Source: JBDHWG01 sp046328525 (GTDB taxonomy: Bacteria; Chloroflexota; Anaerolineae; Epilineales; JAHCIE01). Taken from it: a DNA stretch of 64,000 nt. The position numbers and the translations under genes are program-made. Below are positions 15,937-24,425 of the stretch, piece by piece; the first letter of the stretch is position 1; each line of letters starts with the position of its first letter. The notes under the pieces were generated by a model, which made no database searches, was not told where the DNA came from, and saw only the letters and a list, made by a program, of their open reading frames with translations. The DNA lies in assembly GCA_046328525.1 (NCBI GenBank), contig JAXLWK010000006.1, positions 62,001-126,000 of the forward strand, written 5' to 3'.

Positions 15937-16800
15937 CTAGAATAGCGCCTGCGACAATTTGTTGCGGTACTCCCGCGTCAGCGGGTTGTCCTCGCCCATC
16001 AGGTCGAACAGGCTGAGCATCGCCCGGCGAGCCGCGTCGTCGTTCCAGCGGCGGTCGCGGCGCACAATGCCGAGCAGCAGTTCCAGCGCCTCCCGATACT
16101 CCCCATCCGCCGCCAGCGCCATCGCCAGGTTGTACTGCGCCCCGACGCTCTTCGGCTCCGCCGCCAGCTTCGCCCGCGCCTCCTCGACACTCCCCGCCGC
16201 CTGCGCCTGGGACACGACGTTCGCCTCGGCCAGCAGGGCCGCCGCCGCCGCGCCGTAGGTCGGGTCGTCCACCGCCTGCTGCAGCGCCGCCACCGCCTCG
16301 TCGGCCTGGCCCTGGGCGAGCAGGACGCGACCCAGGCCCACCAGCGCCTGCGCCAGGTCGCCCTTCTTCTCCAGCGCCGCGCGATACTGGCCCGCCGCCG
16401 CCTCCCACTGCTCAGTGCGCTCGAGCGCGTCGCCCGCGTCCGCCAGCACCTCGGCCTCACTCGGCGCGAGGCCGGCCAGGAACTGCCGCACCATGCCTTC
16501 CGGCTGCGCGCCGACAAACTCGGCCACGACCTTGCCGTTGCGGAACGCCTTCACCGCCGGGATGCCCTGGACACCGTAGGCGGCGGCCAGGTCGGGCGCG
16601 TCGTCCACGTTCACCTTGACCAGCGCCCACGCGCCGTCCGCTTCCTGCGCCAGCCGCTCGAGGGTGGGGCCGAGAACGCGGCACGGGCCGCACCAGGGCG
16701 CCCAGAAATCCACGACGACGGGCAGTTGATGCGACCGCTGTATCACCTGGGACGGAAAATAGCGCTCTGTGACTTCCATGATGGCTGTTGATGCTGCCAT
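15937..16800 (-). CDS. Thioredoxin-TPR protein (CnoX/YbbN-like co-chaperone)
   Basis: A 287-residue protein. The thioredoxin domain (about 5-115) has the redox pair WCGPC (Cys37, Cys40) and the cis-Pro in GIPAVKAF. It is followed by a tetratricopeptide-type helical region (about 120-285; ALERTEQWEAAAGQYRAALEKKGDLAQALVGLGRVLLAQG). This architecture matches YbbN/CnoX, a holdase and redox co-chaperone of GroEL and DnaK. The ATG at 16800 has GGAGGG four bases upstream and was preferred to the ATG four codons earlier. Active-site Cys residues are both present, unlike some E. coli-type YbbN. It is a single gene. Confidence 0.9.
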   Translation of the reverse strand: MAASTAIMEVTERYFPSQVIQRSHQLPVVVDFWAPWCGPCRVLGPTLERLAQEADGAWALVKVNVDDAPDLAAAYGVQGIPAVKAFRNGKVVAEFVGAQPEGMVRQFLAGLAPSEAEVLADAGDALERTEQWEAAAGQYRAALEKKGDLAQALVGLGRVLLAQGQADEAVAALQQAVDDPTYGAAAAALLAEANVVSQAQAAGSVEEARAKLAAEPKSVGAQYNLAMALAADGEYREALELLLGIVRRDRRWNDDAARRAMLSLFDLMGEDNPLTREYRNKLSQALF

Positions 16801-16873
16801 GTGACCCTCCATAAAAGCACTTGACTATGCCAGAATTCTAGGCCGATTCGACCCGTGCGCCACATGCGTGCGT

Positions 16874-16940
16874 TGTCGCCCTGAGCAGCGCGAAGGGCCC
16901 CCAGTCCGCCGGGATGCTTCGCTTCGCTTAGCATGACTGC
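16874..16940. repeat. Interspersed repeat (inverted copy of 14096-14155)
   Basis: Shares with the earlier copy, in reverse, the words GCGAAGGGCCCCCAGTCCGCC, GGGATGCTTCGC and TTAGCATGAC. It lies between divergent genes for the thioredoxin protein and the RraA-like protein. Confidence 0.75.
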
Positions 16941-17034
16941 TATTGAAGGGGCAAACTGGACACGCGGCGCGCTCTGAGCCAAACTAGTGGGCGCTCCGGC
17001 GCGGAGTGACACCGTTGAGATAGAGGATACCCCT

Positions 17035-17856
17035 ATGCGCCTTCAACCGTCCCGCGAAGACCTGATTGAGATGACCAGCCTCTACACCGAGGAGCGCTTC
17101 CCCGATGGCCGCCCGCGCGTCGCCGACGACCTGCTCGAGCGCATGCGCCGCCTGACCACGGAGCAGCCCTGGGGCGTACTGCGCCAGCACGGCTACGACC
17201 GCCAGTTCGAGGGCAACTGGATGGAGACGCATCCGGGTACGATCCTCGTCGGCCGCGCCGTCACCGCGCAATTTGTGCCGCACCGCCCCGACTTCCACGA
17301 CGCCATCCAGCGCACCGGCCTCAGCGAGGGGCGCGGCCAAATCGGCGGGCAGAACTCGTGGGTCATCGAGACGCTTCAGGCCGGCGATGTGATGGTCGTG
17401 GACATCTTCGGCAAAATCAAGGACGGCACGGTCGTCGGCGACAACCTGGGCACGGCCGTAGCGCGGCGCACCGGCGTCGGCGCGGTCATTAACGGCGGCA
17501 TCCGCGACTACCAGGGGCTGGTCCAGCTCAACAACGTCAACTTCTTCGTGCGCGGCGTAGACCCAACCGCCATCGCCGACGTCACCCTCGCCGGCCTCAA
17601 CATCCCCATCCGCATCGCCGGCGTCACGGTGTTGCCGGGCGACATCATCCTCGGCACGCCGACCGGCATCATCGTCATCCCGCCGCACCTGGCGCGCGAG
17701 GTCGTCGAGACGAGCGAGAACGTCGCCATCCGCGACGTCTTCAGCAAGCAGCGCCTCGCCGAAGGCACGTACACCAGTGGCGAAGTGGACGTGACGGTGT
17801 GGCGCGAGGACATCGAGGCCGACTTCCAGGCGTGGAAGAAAGCGCGCCAGGGTTAA
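17035..17856 (+). CDS. RraA / HMG-aldolase-like family protein
   Basis: A 273-residue member of the RraA superfamily, which includes RNase E inhibitor RraA and class II 4-hydroxy-4-methyl-2-oxoglutarate aldolases. The diagnostic region is VVGDNLGTAVARRTGVGAVINGGIRDYQGL, in which the GD-N-GT-A loop and the R-D pair bind metal and 2-oxo acid in the aldolases. It is longer than classical RraA (~160) because of an N-terminal extension of about 80 residues. GAGG precedes the ATG at 17035. Its 3' end overlaps the convergent DUF3830 gene by 4 bases. A small-molecule lyase role is more likely than RNase control given the catabolic neighbours. Confidence 0.82.
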   Translation: MRLQPSREDLIEMTSLYTEERFPDGRPRVADDLLERMRRLTTEQPWGVLRQHGYDRQFEGNWMETHPGTILVGRAVTAQFVPHRPDFHDAIQRTGLSEGRGQIGGQNSWVIETLQAGDVMVVDIFGKIKDGTVVGDNLGTAVARRTGVGAVINGGIRDYQGLVQLNNVNFFVRGVDPTAIADVTLAGLNIPIRIAGVTVLPGDIILGTPTGIIVIPPHLAREVVETSENVAIRDVFSKQRLAEGTYTSGEVDVTVWREDIEADFQAWKKARQG

Positions 17857-18275
17857 CGGAACTCGACCACCTCCGCGCCCTGCATCAGGATGCGGCGGCC
17901 AATCTTCGCCAGCTCGTCCAGGTTGTCGTCAATCTGCCCGAAGACGTTGACCGGCTGCTTCGCGTCCACGGTCAGGCCGCGCGAGATGAAGATGCCGTAG
18001 GCGATGTAAATCTCATCCGGAACGAGCACCGGCTCGTCCTTGACCAGGAACGACAAGGCCCCGGGGTAGATGCCGGCGACGCGCTGGTTCTCCCGGGGCA
18101 TCGTCATGTCCGGCGGCAGGGTGACGACGGCCTGGCCGGACACGATGCTGTGGTGGAAGCGGTAGGCGAAGGGCAGGCGCTCGCGGATGATGGCGCACGA
18201 CCTGGGCGCTTCGGTCTCCAGCAGCCGCGCCGTGAACACGCCGCCCTTCTCGAACTCGATGGTGATAGTGGTCAT
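17853..18275 (-). CDS. DUF3830 cyclophilin-like protein
   Basis: A 140-residue protein resembling DUF3830, a family with a cyclophilin-like beta-barrel. It begins MTTITIEFEKGGVFTARLLETEAPRSC, followed by an FAYRFHHSIVSGQAVVTLPP stretch typical of the group. Activity is unknown; the family is usually found with genes for amino-acid or amidohydrolase metabolism. GGAGA lies 8-9 bases before the ATG. It starts 19 bases after the aldo/keto reductase stop, so the two share a transcript. Confidence 0.75.
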   Translation of the reverse strand: MTTITIEFEKGGVFTARLLETEAPRSCAIIRERLPFAYRFHHSIVSGQAVVTLPPDMTMPRENQRVAGIYPGALSFLVKDEPVLVPDEIYIAYGIFISRGLTVDAKQPVNVFGQIDDNLDELAKIGRRILMQGAEVVEFR

Positions 18276-18294
18276 GGGGGATGTCTCCTCGGTG

Positions 18295-19299
18295 TTAGCC
18301 GACCCGCATTTTCATCCAGGCGGCGGAGTTGTGGAAGTTGGCGACGGCGCTGCCCGGCGGCACGAGGGCGTCGCAGGCGGCTCGCAGATCGTCGCTCAGG
18401 CGCATCTCCAGCACCGGCAGGATGTGCTCCAGTTGGGCGACGGTGCGCGCGCCGAACAGGGGGGCGGTGACGCCCGGCTGGTCCTTGACCCACAGCAGGC
18501 CGAGCTGCGCCGGCGGCCGGCCGGCGTCGGCGGCGAGCTGCGTGAACGCCTGCCCCACCGCGACGGCGTGGGCCGACACCCGGTCGCGGTACACGCCGCC
18601 GCGCAGCGCCGCGCGCGAGTCCGGCGGATAGTCGCCAGGGGCGTAGCGGCCAGCCAGGATGCCCATCCCCAGGGGCGACCAGGGCAGGATGCCCAGCCCG
18701 TGCGCCTGGCACATCGGGACAAGCTCGTTCTCGATGCGGCGGTCCAGGAGGTTGTACGGCGGCTGCTCGCTGATGGGGCGGACGTAGCCCTTCAACTCGC
18801 TCACCATGATTGCCTCCATGACCTTCCACGCCGGGTGCGTCGAGGTTCCGATGTAGAGGATTTTGCCCTGCCGCACCAGGTCCGTCAGCGTGCCGAGCGT
18901 CTCGTCTACGGCAACATCGGGGTCGGGGCGGTGGATCTGGTACAGGTCAATGCGGTCCGTCTGCAAGCGGCGCAGCGACGCCTCGCACGCCTGGACGATG
19001 CGCAGGCGCGAGCCGCCGCGGTCGTTGGGGCCAGGGCCGGTGGGGTAGAACGTCTTCGTCGCCAGCACTGTCTCGTCGCGGCGGCCGCTGGCGGCCAGGG
19101 CGCGCCCGATGAACGCCTCGCTCTCCCCGCCGCCGTAGGTGTCGCCGGTGTCTATAAGATTGATGCCGGCGTCGAGGGCGCGGAAGAGGATGGCCCGCGA
19201 CTCATCTTCGGGTGTGGGGTCGGCGAAGTTGGCCGTTCCCAGGGCGATGGGCGCAACCTTGACGCCGGTGCGGCCTAAAACTCGATACTCCATGGGCAT
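18295..19299 (-). CDS. Aldo/keto reductase
   Basis: A 334-residue TIM-barrel NADPH oxidoreductase. The catalytic tetrad is complete: D50 and Y55 (GINLIDTGDTYGG), K82 (LATKTF) and H123 (LYQIHRPD). The C-terminal cofactor region has APLFGARTVAQLE. The ATG at 19299 has GGAGA directly upstream; a second ATG lies two codons later. It lies in an operon-like run with DUF3830 downstream and, 53 bases upstream, threonine ammonia-lyase. The actual carbonyl substrate is unknown. Confidence 0.9.
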   Translation of the reverse strand: MPMEYRVLGRTGVKVAPIALGTANFADPTPEDESRAILFRALDAGINLIDTGDTYGGGESEAFIGRALAASGRRDETVLATKTFYPTGPGPNDRGGSRLRIVQACEASLRRLQTDRIDLYQIHRPDPDVAVDETLGTLTDLVRQGKILYIGTSTHPAWKVMEAIMVSELKGYVRPISEQPPYNLLDRRIENELVPMCQAHGLGILPWSPLGMGILAGRYAPGDYPPDSRAALRGGVYRDRVSAHAVAVGQAFTQLAADAGRPPAQLGLLWVKDQPGVTAPLFGARTVAQLEHILPVLEMRLSDDLRAACDALVPPGSAVANFHNSAAWMKMRVG

Positions 19300-19310
19300 T
19301 TGTCTCCATT

Positions 19311-19338
19311 GTAGAGACGCGCTATGGCGCGTCTCTAC
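19311..19338. repeat. 28-bp palindrome, GTAGAGACGCG family
   Basis: Arms GTAGAGACGCGC and GCGCGTCTCTAC around TATG. A second member lies at 59401-59428. It separates two minus-strand genes and could form a hairpin in their transcript. Confidence 0.9.
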
Positions 19339-19352
19339 GCCGTGGCCTGTCT

Positions 19353-20309
19353 CTACACTCCAGCAATGAGCTGCGCCAGGCGGTCGGCGCCAACGTTGCC
19401 GCCGCTGATGATGGCGACGACCGGCAGGTTCGCGTCGAACGTCGCCGCTCCGGTCAAGAGCGCCGCCATTCCCGCCGCGCCTGACGGCTCGGCCAGGAGC
19501 TTGGTGCGCTCCAGGATGAGCACCATCGCGTCGCGGATGGCCGTGTCATGCACCAGCACCACATCGTCCACGTACTGCCGCACGATCTCGAAGTTGGGCG
19601 CGCCGGCGTAGGGTGGGGCCAGGCCGTCGGCGATGGTGGCGACGCTCTCCAGCCGAACCGGGTGGCCGACGTCCAGGCTGCGCCGCATGGACGGCGCGCC
19701 TTCCGGCTCGACGCCGATGATCCGCACGCGCGGGTGGAACGTCTTGACCGCCACGGCGACGCCGGCGATGAGGCCGCCGCCGCCGATACCGACGACAATC
19801 GTGCCAACGTCGGGCAGGTCCTCGACGATCTCCAGCCCCGTGGTCCCGGCCCCGGCGATAATGGCCGGGTCGTCGAACGGCGGGATGTACGTCAGGCCCT
19901 GCTCGTCGGCAAGCGCCTTCGCCCGCTCGATGACGCGCATCACCGTGCTTTCTAGGACGACGGATGCGCCGTAGCCGCGGACGGCGGCGAGCTTGGCGGG
20001 CATCGCGGACTCGGGCATGACCACGGTGCAGGGGACACCCTCGGCCTGCGCCGCCCACGCCAGGGCCTGGGCATGATTGCCCGCCGACGCCGTCACCAGG
20101 CCCCGCGCGCGCTCCGCCGGCGTCAGGGTGCGCAGCTTGTTCAGCACGCCGCGTACCTTGAACGAGCCGGTCTTCTGCCAGTTTTCGAGCTTGAGATAGA
20201 GGGGAGCGCCGACGCGCTCGGAGAGGGCAGCGCTACCTACCAGGGGCGTGCGGTGCAAGCGCCCGGCGATTGTCTTCTGCGCCGCGACAACATCATCGAA
20301 CGTGACCAT
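19353..20309 (-). CDS. Threonine/serine ammonia-lyase (catabolic type)
   Basis: A 318-residue PLP enzyme of fold type II that deaminates threonine or serine to 2-oxo acids. Lys51 in TGSFKVRG forms the internal aldimine, ASAGNHAQ binds the substrate carboxylate, and GIGGGGL (about 172-178) holds the PLP phosphate. The C-terminal ACT-like regulatory domain of biosynthetic IlvA is absent, so it is of the short, catabolic kind. Serine racemase and related activities cannot be ruled out. It is first of a minus-strand group with an aldo/keto reductase and DUF3830. Confidence 0.88.
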   Translation of the reverse strand: MVTFDDVVAAQKTIAGRLHRTPLVGSAALSERVGAPLYLKLENWQKTGSFKVRGVLNKLRTLTPAERARGLVTASAGNHAQALAWAAQAEGVPCTVVMPESAMPAKLAAVRGYGASVVLESTVMRVIERAKALADEQGLTYIPPFDDPAIIAGAGTTGLEIVEDLPDVGTIVVGIGGGGLIAGVAVAVKTFHPRVRIIGVEPEGAPSMRRSLDVGHPVRLESVATIADGLAPPYAGAPNFEIVRQYVDDVVLVHDTAIRDAMVLILERTKLLAEPSGAAGMAALLTGAATFDANLPVVAIISGGNVGADRLAQLIAGV

Positions 20310-20385
20310 AAACCCTCGCCGTGTCGGGAGTCGTGTAGACGGGGATGATACACGCGCGCGGCGCTTTGTTCAAGTCAGACTTGCA

Positions 20386-22227
20386 TTACGGGGCGACCTT
20401 GAGCGTGCCGAGGGTCGCGCTGAGCAGCTCCTGCTGGTGTTGCGGCTCGTACAGGACGACGCGCAGCGTGTAGACACCGGGCGCGAGGTCGCCGGGGATA
20501 CCCAGCGCCAGGCGGTCCACGATCACGTCCCCGGGCCGCCAGTCCTGCGTAGACAGCGTGCCATCATCCGGCTCGCGGTCGCGCTGCCAGACGAGCTTGC
20601 CGGCGGCGTCGTACAGGCGCAGGGAGGCCTTGCTATCCGCGGGCAAGGGACCGCCGGGCAGCCAGTTCAGGCTGACGTCCACGACGTCGTCCGGCTGGGC
20701 GGGGTTCGGGGCCGCCGCCCACGTCAGCGAGACGGGCGCGGCGCTGTTGACGGTGGCGGGCGGGGCGGGCGTCACGGTCGCGCGGGGGAAGGAGTAGGCG
20801 TAGACCGAGTAATCGTCGAACTCCTCGCGTAGCGCCTGGAACCCGTGGGTATCCAGCCACGCCTTCACGTCGTCCGACTGGTTCGGCGGGCGGGTGATGA
20901 GCCACACCAGCTCGTGCTCCGCGGCGGCCTCCTGCACGGCCCGTATCTCCGCCGCCGCGCCCTGCTGCCGCACGCGGCCCCGTAGGTTGATCACGCTGTC
21001 GAACTCGTCACTGCCGTAGCGCTCCAGGGTGCTCAGGCGCGGGCCGTCGGCCAGGATCGCCGAGTCGGCGGGGCTGTTCTCCTCGATGAGCGTCATGTAC
21101 TCCTTGTCTACCGACTTGGCGTAGTGGTCGTCGCCGTACCACAGGCTCAGGCTGTACCCGGCGCCGACGACGAGGAAGACGACGGCGGCCGCGCCCAGGG
21201 CCAGGCTGCGCCGGTTGAGCGCCAGGACCGCCTGCGCCAGGATGAGGCAGTAGACAGGCGCGGCCATGATGAAGTAGCGCGGGTGGAACACCGAGCCGCG
21301 TCCCAGGAGGATCGCCCCCATGAGGAGCGGCACGCCCACGGCGATCCCGGCCAGGGCGAAGCCGGCGTACTCGCGGCGGGCGCGCGCGGCGCGGAAGAGC
21401 GCCGCCAGCCCAACCAGCCCCAGGATGGCCGCGCCCGGGCCGAGCCAGGTGAACGCCTCGTCCGGCAGCGTCGTGCCGAAGGCGTATATGGCGACGTACT
21501 CCAGCGGGTTGGACGACGACAGCGCGAGGGGGCTGGTGTACTCGCGGATGTGGACGACGCGGGCCAGCCACGGAATGCCCAGGAGGGCGATGGCGACGTA
21601 GCTCAGGAGCAGCGTTCGCGCCTGGCCGCGCCGCTGCCTGCCAGCCAGGGCCAGCCGCGCGATGGCCCACAGCAGGCCGAGGAGCGGAATGAGCGCGCCG
21701 TAGTAGTGGGCATACATGGCGGCGGCGCAGGCGGCCACGTAGATTGCCGCCGCGGGCAGGCGGCGGCGCGGCTCGGTCAGCGCCACGTCGAGCGCCAGGA
21801 GGGCGGTTAGGCCCAGGGCGGCGAGCATGCTATACATGCGGGCTTCCTGGCTGTACCAGACCTGGAACGGGTTGACGGCGAACAGGAGCGCGGCGAGCAC
21901 GGCTACGGAGGGCGCGACGAGACGGCGGCCGACCGCGTAGAGCAGGGGGACGGTCAGCGTTCCGAAGACGACGGACGCGAAGCGCAGGGCGAAGTCGGAC
22001 GCGCCGGCAAGGAGCGTCCAGGCGTGGAGCAGCCAGAAGTAGAGCGGCACGTGTTCGACGGGCAGGTTGGCGAGCAGCTCGCCGGGGGCCATCATGGCCC
22101 GCCCGAGCGAGAGATACTCGTCGCTCCACAGACTCTGGGCGTCCAATAGAATGACGCGCAACCCGAACGCTAACAGGCTTACTGCCAACAAAACGACTCG
22201 TGTTCGACTCAAACTCCGCTTCATCAT
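20386..22227 (-). CDS. GT39-like (GT-C fold) membrane glycosyltransferase
   Basis: About 613 residues. An N-terminal half of roughly 12 transmembrane helices starts with a signal-anchor LLAVSLLAFGLRVILLDAQSLWSDEYLSLG, where the DE pair in the first luminal loop is typical of ArnT/PMT-type GT39 enzymes. A soluble C-terminal part follows, ending with a beta-type domain. Such enzymes use polyprenyl-phosphate sugars on the outer membrane face. The start is taken at adjacent ATGs 22227/22224, preceded by GGGGG; the earlier frame overlaps the glycosylase gene. The 25-base gap to the upstream gene suggests co-transcription. The acceptor is unknown. Confidence 0.82.
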   Translation of the reverse strand: MMKRSLSRTRVVLLAVSLLAFGLRVILLDAQSLWSDEYLSLGRAMMAPGELLANLPVEHVPLYFWLLHAWTLLAGASDFALRFASVVFGTLTVPLLYAVGRRLVAPSVAVLAALLFAVNPFQVWYSQEARMYSMLAALGLTALLALDVALTEPRRRLPAAAIYVAACAAAMYAHYYGALIPLLGLLWAIARLALAGRQRRGQARTLLLSYVAIALLGIPWLARVVHIREYTSPLALSSSNPLEYVAIYAFGTTLPDEAFTWLGPGAAILGLVGLAALFRAARARREYAGFALAGIAVGVPLLMGAILLGRGSVFHPRYFIMAAPVYCLILAQAVLALNRRSLALGAAAVVFLVVGAGYSLSLWYGDDHYAKSVDKEYMTLIEENSPADSAILADGPRLSTLERYGSDEFDSVINLRGRVRQQGAAAEIRAVQEAAAEHELVWLITRPPNQSDDVKAWLDTHGFQALREEFDDYSVYAYSFPRATVTPAPPATVNSAAPVSLTWAAAPNPAQPDDVVDVSLNWLPGGPLPADSKASLRLYDAAGKLVWQRDREPDDGTLSTQDWRPGDVIVDRLALGIPGDLAPGVYTLRVVLYEPQHQQELLSATLGTLKVAP

Positions 22228-22252
22228 TGCCCCCAACGACAAACCTAACTGT

Positions 22253-22948
22253 TTAGACCGACAATTGGCTCCGCAGCGCCCGCAACGTCGCCAGGGCATC
22301 GCCGAGCCGCACCTGGTTCGCTGGATCGTTGTGCCAGCGGCTGACACCCGACGGGTGCGGCAAGGGCAGAATGATCCGCGTCCGCCCGGCGATCTCGCGC
22401 TCCAGCGGGCGGCCGATGATGTCGTCCAGCCGCACCTTGCCCAGGATACGTTCGGCGGCTGCCGCGCCGAGCAGGATGATAAGCTCCGGGTTCACCAGCG
22501 GCAGCTCGCGCTCCAGGTAGGGCGCACACAGGCGCACCTCGGCCGCCGAGGGCCGCCGGTCGCCCTGGCCGCTGCGCGCCGGTCCGGGGTAGCACCGCGT
22601 CACCGCCGTCATGTACGCCAGGGCGCGGAACTCGTCCTCCGTCCAGCCGGCCTCTTCCAGCCAGTCCCAGAGCTTTGGGCGCGGCCGCCCCTCGCGCCAG
22701 GCAAACGGGCGGTCCTGCTCGGCGCCGGCGAGGGATGGGGCCTGCCCGATGAGCATCACCCGCGCCGGGCGGCGGCCGCCGACCACCGCGCCGCCGACGA
22801 AATAGCCCGCCTCGGCGCAGCGTCGGCAGGCGTAGACCTCGGCGCGGAGGACGGCCAGGGCCGCGACCGCGTCATCGGATGCTGGCGGGTCGGCGCCGTC
22901 CAGTTTTGGCGACTGCCCTTCCTCTACATACACTTCTTTTCTACCCAT
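22253..22948 (-). CDS. Uracil-DNA glycosylase, 4Fe-4S family (type 4/5)
   Basis: A 231-residue DNA repair enzyme that removes uracil from DNA. Four Cys residues (C41, C44, C119, C141) have the spacing of the iron-sulfur cluster in family 4/5 enzymes. Motif 1 is GQAPS (family 4 has GEAPG) and motif 2 is LPHPSGVSRW near the C-terminus. The motif 1 change, lacking the acidic residue, leans towards family 5 or a sub-type. The start at 22948 leaves 37 bases to the divergent protease gene; the ATG at 22987 would overlap that gene and lacks a ribosome site. Confidence 0.85.
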   Translation of the reverse strand: MGRKEVYVEEGQSPKLDGADPPASDDAVAALAVLRAEVYACRRCAEAGYFVGGAVVGGRRPARVMLIGQAPSLAGAEQDRPFAWREGRPRPKLWDWLEEAGWTEDEFRALAYMTAVTRCYPGPARSGQGDRRPSAAEVRLCAPYLERELPLVNPELIILLGAAAAERILGKVRLDDIIGRPLEREIAGRTRIILPLPHPSGVSRWHNDPANQVRLGDALATLRALRSQLSV

Positions 22949-22985
22949 AAGTTTCAGAGTCTGGCGCTTATCTGACGCGAACACC

Positions 22986-24095
22986 ATGCTTCATCCCGAC
23001 GCCGACAATCTTGCCCTGGACCTGCGCACGGCGATGGCCGGCGTGTTCGACGTGCGCGACATTCGCCGCGGCCACGATGGGCGCATGTGGGAATTCTACG
23101 GCCATTTGACAGTTTCGGCCACCGACGCCATCCACGCCCTGGGCGACGCCTTCGGCGCGCGGGGCTTCACCCCGTTCCTGTTCCACGACGGCCAGCGCGA
23201 CGTGGTGATCGCCTACCCGTTCGCCGCCACGCGGCCCGCGCCGCCCCGTTGGGGTCTCAGCCTGTTCCTGTTCCTGGTAACCCTGGCCCTGCTCACCGTC
23301 ACCGGCGCGCTCGTCCAGGCGGCCCGCATCGGCGCTCAGGCGACGCTCTCCGTGGCGGCCGTGTTCGATGCTCTCGCCGACCACGGGGCGGCGGGGTTCA
23401 CGTTCGCGGCGTCGCTGATGCTCATTCTCGGCGCCCACGAAATGGGCCACTACCTGACGGCCCGCCGCCGCCGCATGAGCATCTCCCTGCCCTACTTCCT
23501 GCCCGCGCCGCCGCCGCCGTGGGGCCTCGGCACCCTCGGCGCGTTCATCGCCATGCGCGGCCCCGCCCCCAGCCGCCGTGCGCTCTTCGACATGGCCCTC
23601 GCCGGCCCCCTGGCCGGTCTCGCGGTCGCCCTGCCCCTGCTCATCATCGGGCTGCGCCAGGCGGCGGTCGCCTCCCTGGCCGTGCCGGTCACGCCGCCGC
23701 TCCTGGCCGGCGGGCTGGCCTGGCTCTTGCGCGGCGGGCAGGCCGCTGGCGCCGGCATTGACTGGTTCGACCCGGTGTTGTTCGCGGCCTGGCTGGGCGT
23801 TCAGCTCACGGCCATCAACCTGCTCCCGATTGGGCAGCTCGACGGCGGCCACGTGGCCTACGCCGCCCTCGGCCGCCACGCGATCTGGCTCGGCCGCGGC
23901 GTGTGGGTCGGCCTCGTCGCCCTGGTGGTCCTGTCGCCGACCTGGGGCCTGTACGCTGTCATCCTGGCGGTCGTCGGCCTGCGCCACCCGCCGCCCCAGG
24001 ACGACATCACGCCCATCGGCCGCGGGCGGTGGCTGTGGGCGGCCGCCGCGCTAATCCTGCTCATCCTGACCTTCTCGCCGCGCCCGCTGCCCTAA
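22986..24095 (+). CDS. Site-2 protease family (M50) membrane metalloprotease
   Basis: A 369-residue intramembrane protease homologue. After an ~85-residue soluble N-terminal domain come six or more transmembrane helices. Zinc ligands are HEMGH (151-155) and the downstream QLDGGH aspartate motif in the helix after AINLLPIG. The PAPPPPWGLGTLGAFI segment between them is typical of the plant EGY/cyanobacterial subgroup. These proteases cleave membrane-spanning regulators or peptides. No clear Shine-Dalgarno site precedes the ATG at 22986; an internal ATG at 23031 is an alternative. It diverges from the glycosylase gene. Confidence 0.9.
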   Translation: MLHPDADNLALDLRTAMAGVFDVRDIRRGHDGRMWEFYGHLTVSATDAIHALGDAFGARGFTPFLFHDGQRDVVIAYPFAATRPAPPRWGLSLFLFLVTLALLTVTGALVQAARIGAQATLSVAAVFDALADHGAAGFTFAASLMLILGAHEMGHYLTARRRRMSISLPYFLPAPPPPWGLGTLGAFIAMRGPAPSRRALFDMALAGPLAGLAVALPLLIIGLRQAAVASLAVPVTPPLLAGGLAWLLRGGQAAGAGIDWFDPVLFAAWLGVQLTAINLLPIGQLDGGHVAYAALGRHAIWLGRGVWVGLVALVVLSPTWGLYAVILAVVGLRHPPPQDDITPIGRGRWLWAAAALILLILTFSPRPLP

Positions 24096-24149
24096 GCGCC
24101 CCAGCGTGGGATTGCCTCGGCCGGTGAATGATTGGAGCGCGACAGGCGG

Positions 24150-24234
24150 GAGAGGACGCAAAAAAGCGCGAAAAGGACCCGCCTGGCGAGTCCTTTTCGC
24201 GTTGTTCGTGGTCTTTCGCGCCCTTCGCGGTCCG
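24150..24234. repeat. Family B long hairpin repeat
   Basis: Left arm about 24150-24178 (GAGAGGACGC, GCGCGAAAAGGAC), right arm about 24190-24234 ending TTCGCGGTCC, with the apical part GCCTGGCGAGTCC. It lies 55 bases after the protease stop. Confidence 0.85.
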
Positions 24235-24276
24235 AGGCCCACCCGCCGCAGCGACGGTGGCATGACGCCGCCAGGC

Positions 24277-24425
24277 GGCGGGCATGATGCGTCCGGCCGT
24301 CGCCTGGCACTCAAGTGCCAGGCTAAACGAGCGAAGCCCCCTGAAGGGGCTGCCCTCTTTGGGGTGCGGGGGCGGAACGCCCCTGCTGCGGTGGCGGCGG
24401 CCAGCGACGACGCGGCCCAGGCGCG
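24277..24425. repeat. ~150-bp compound repeat element (copy 1)
   Basis: Contains a perfect palindrome with arms GCCTGGCACTC/ GAGTGCCAGGC (24302-24323, core CAAG), then an AGCCCC-TGAA-GGGGCT hairpin (about 24335-24352), then a GGGGTGCGGGGGCGGAACGC word (24360-24379). The whole segment is a near-identical inverted copy of 46766-46965. It abuts the DUF1269 stop codon at 24426. Confidence 0.85.
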
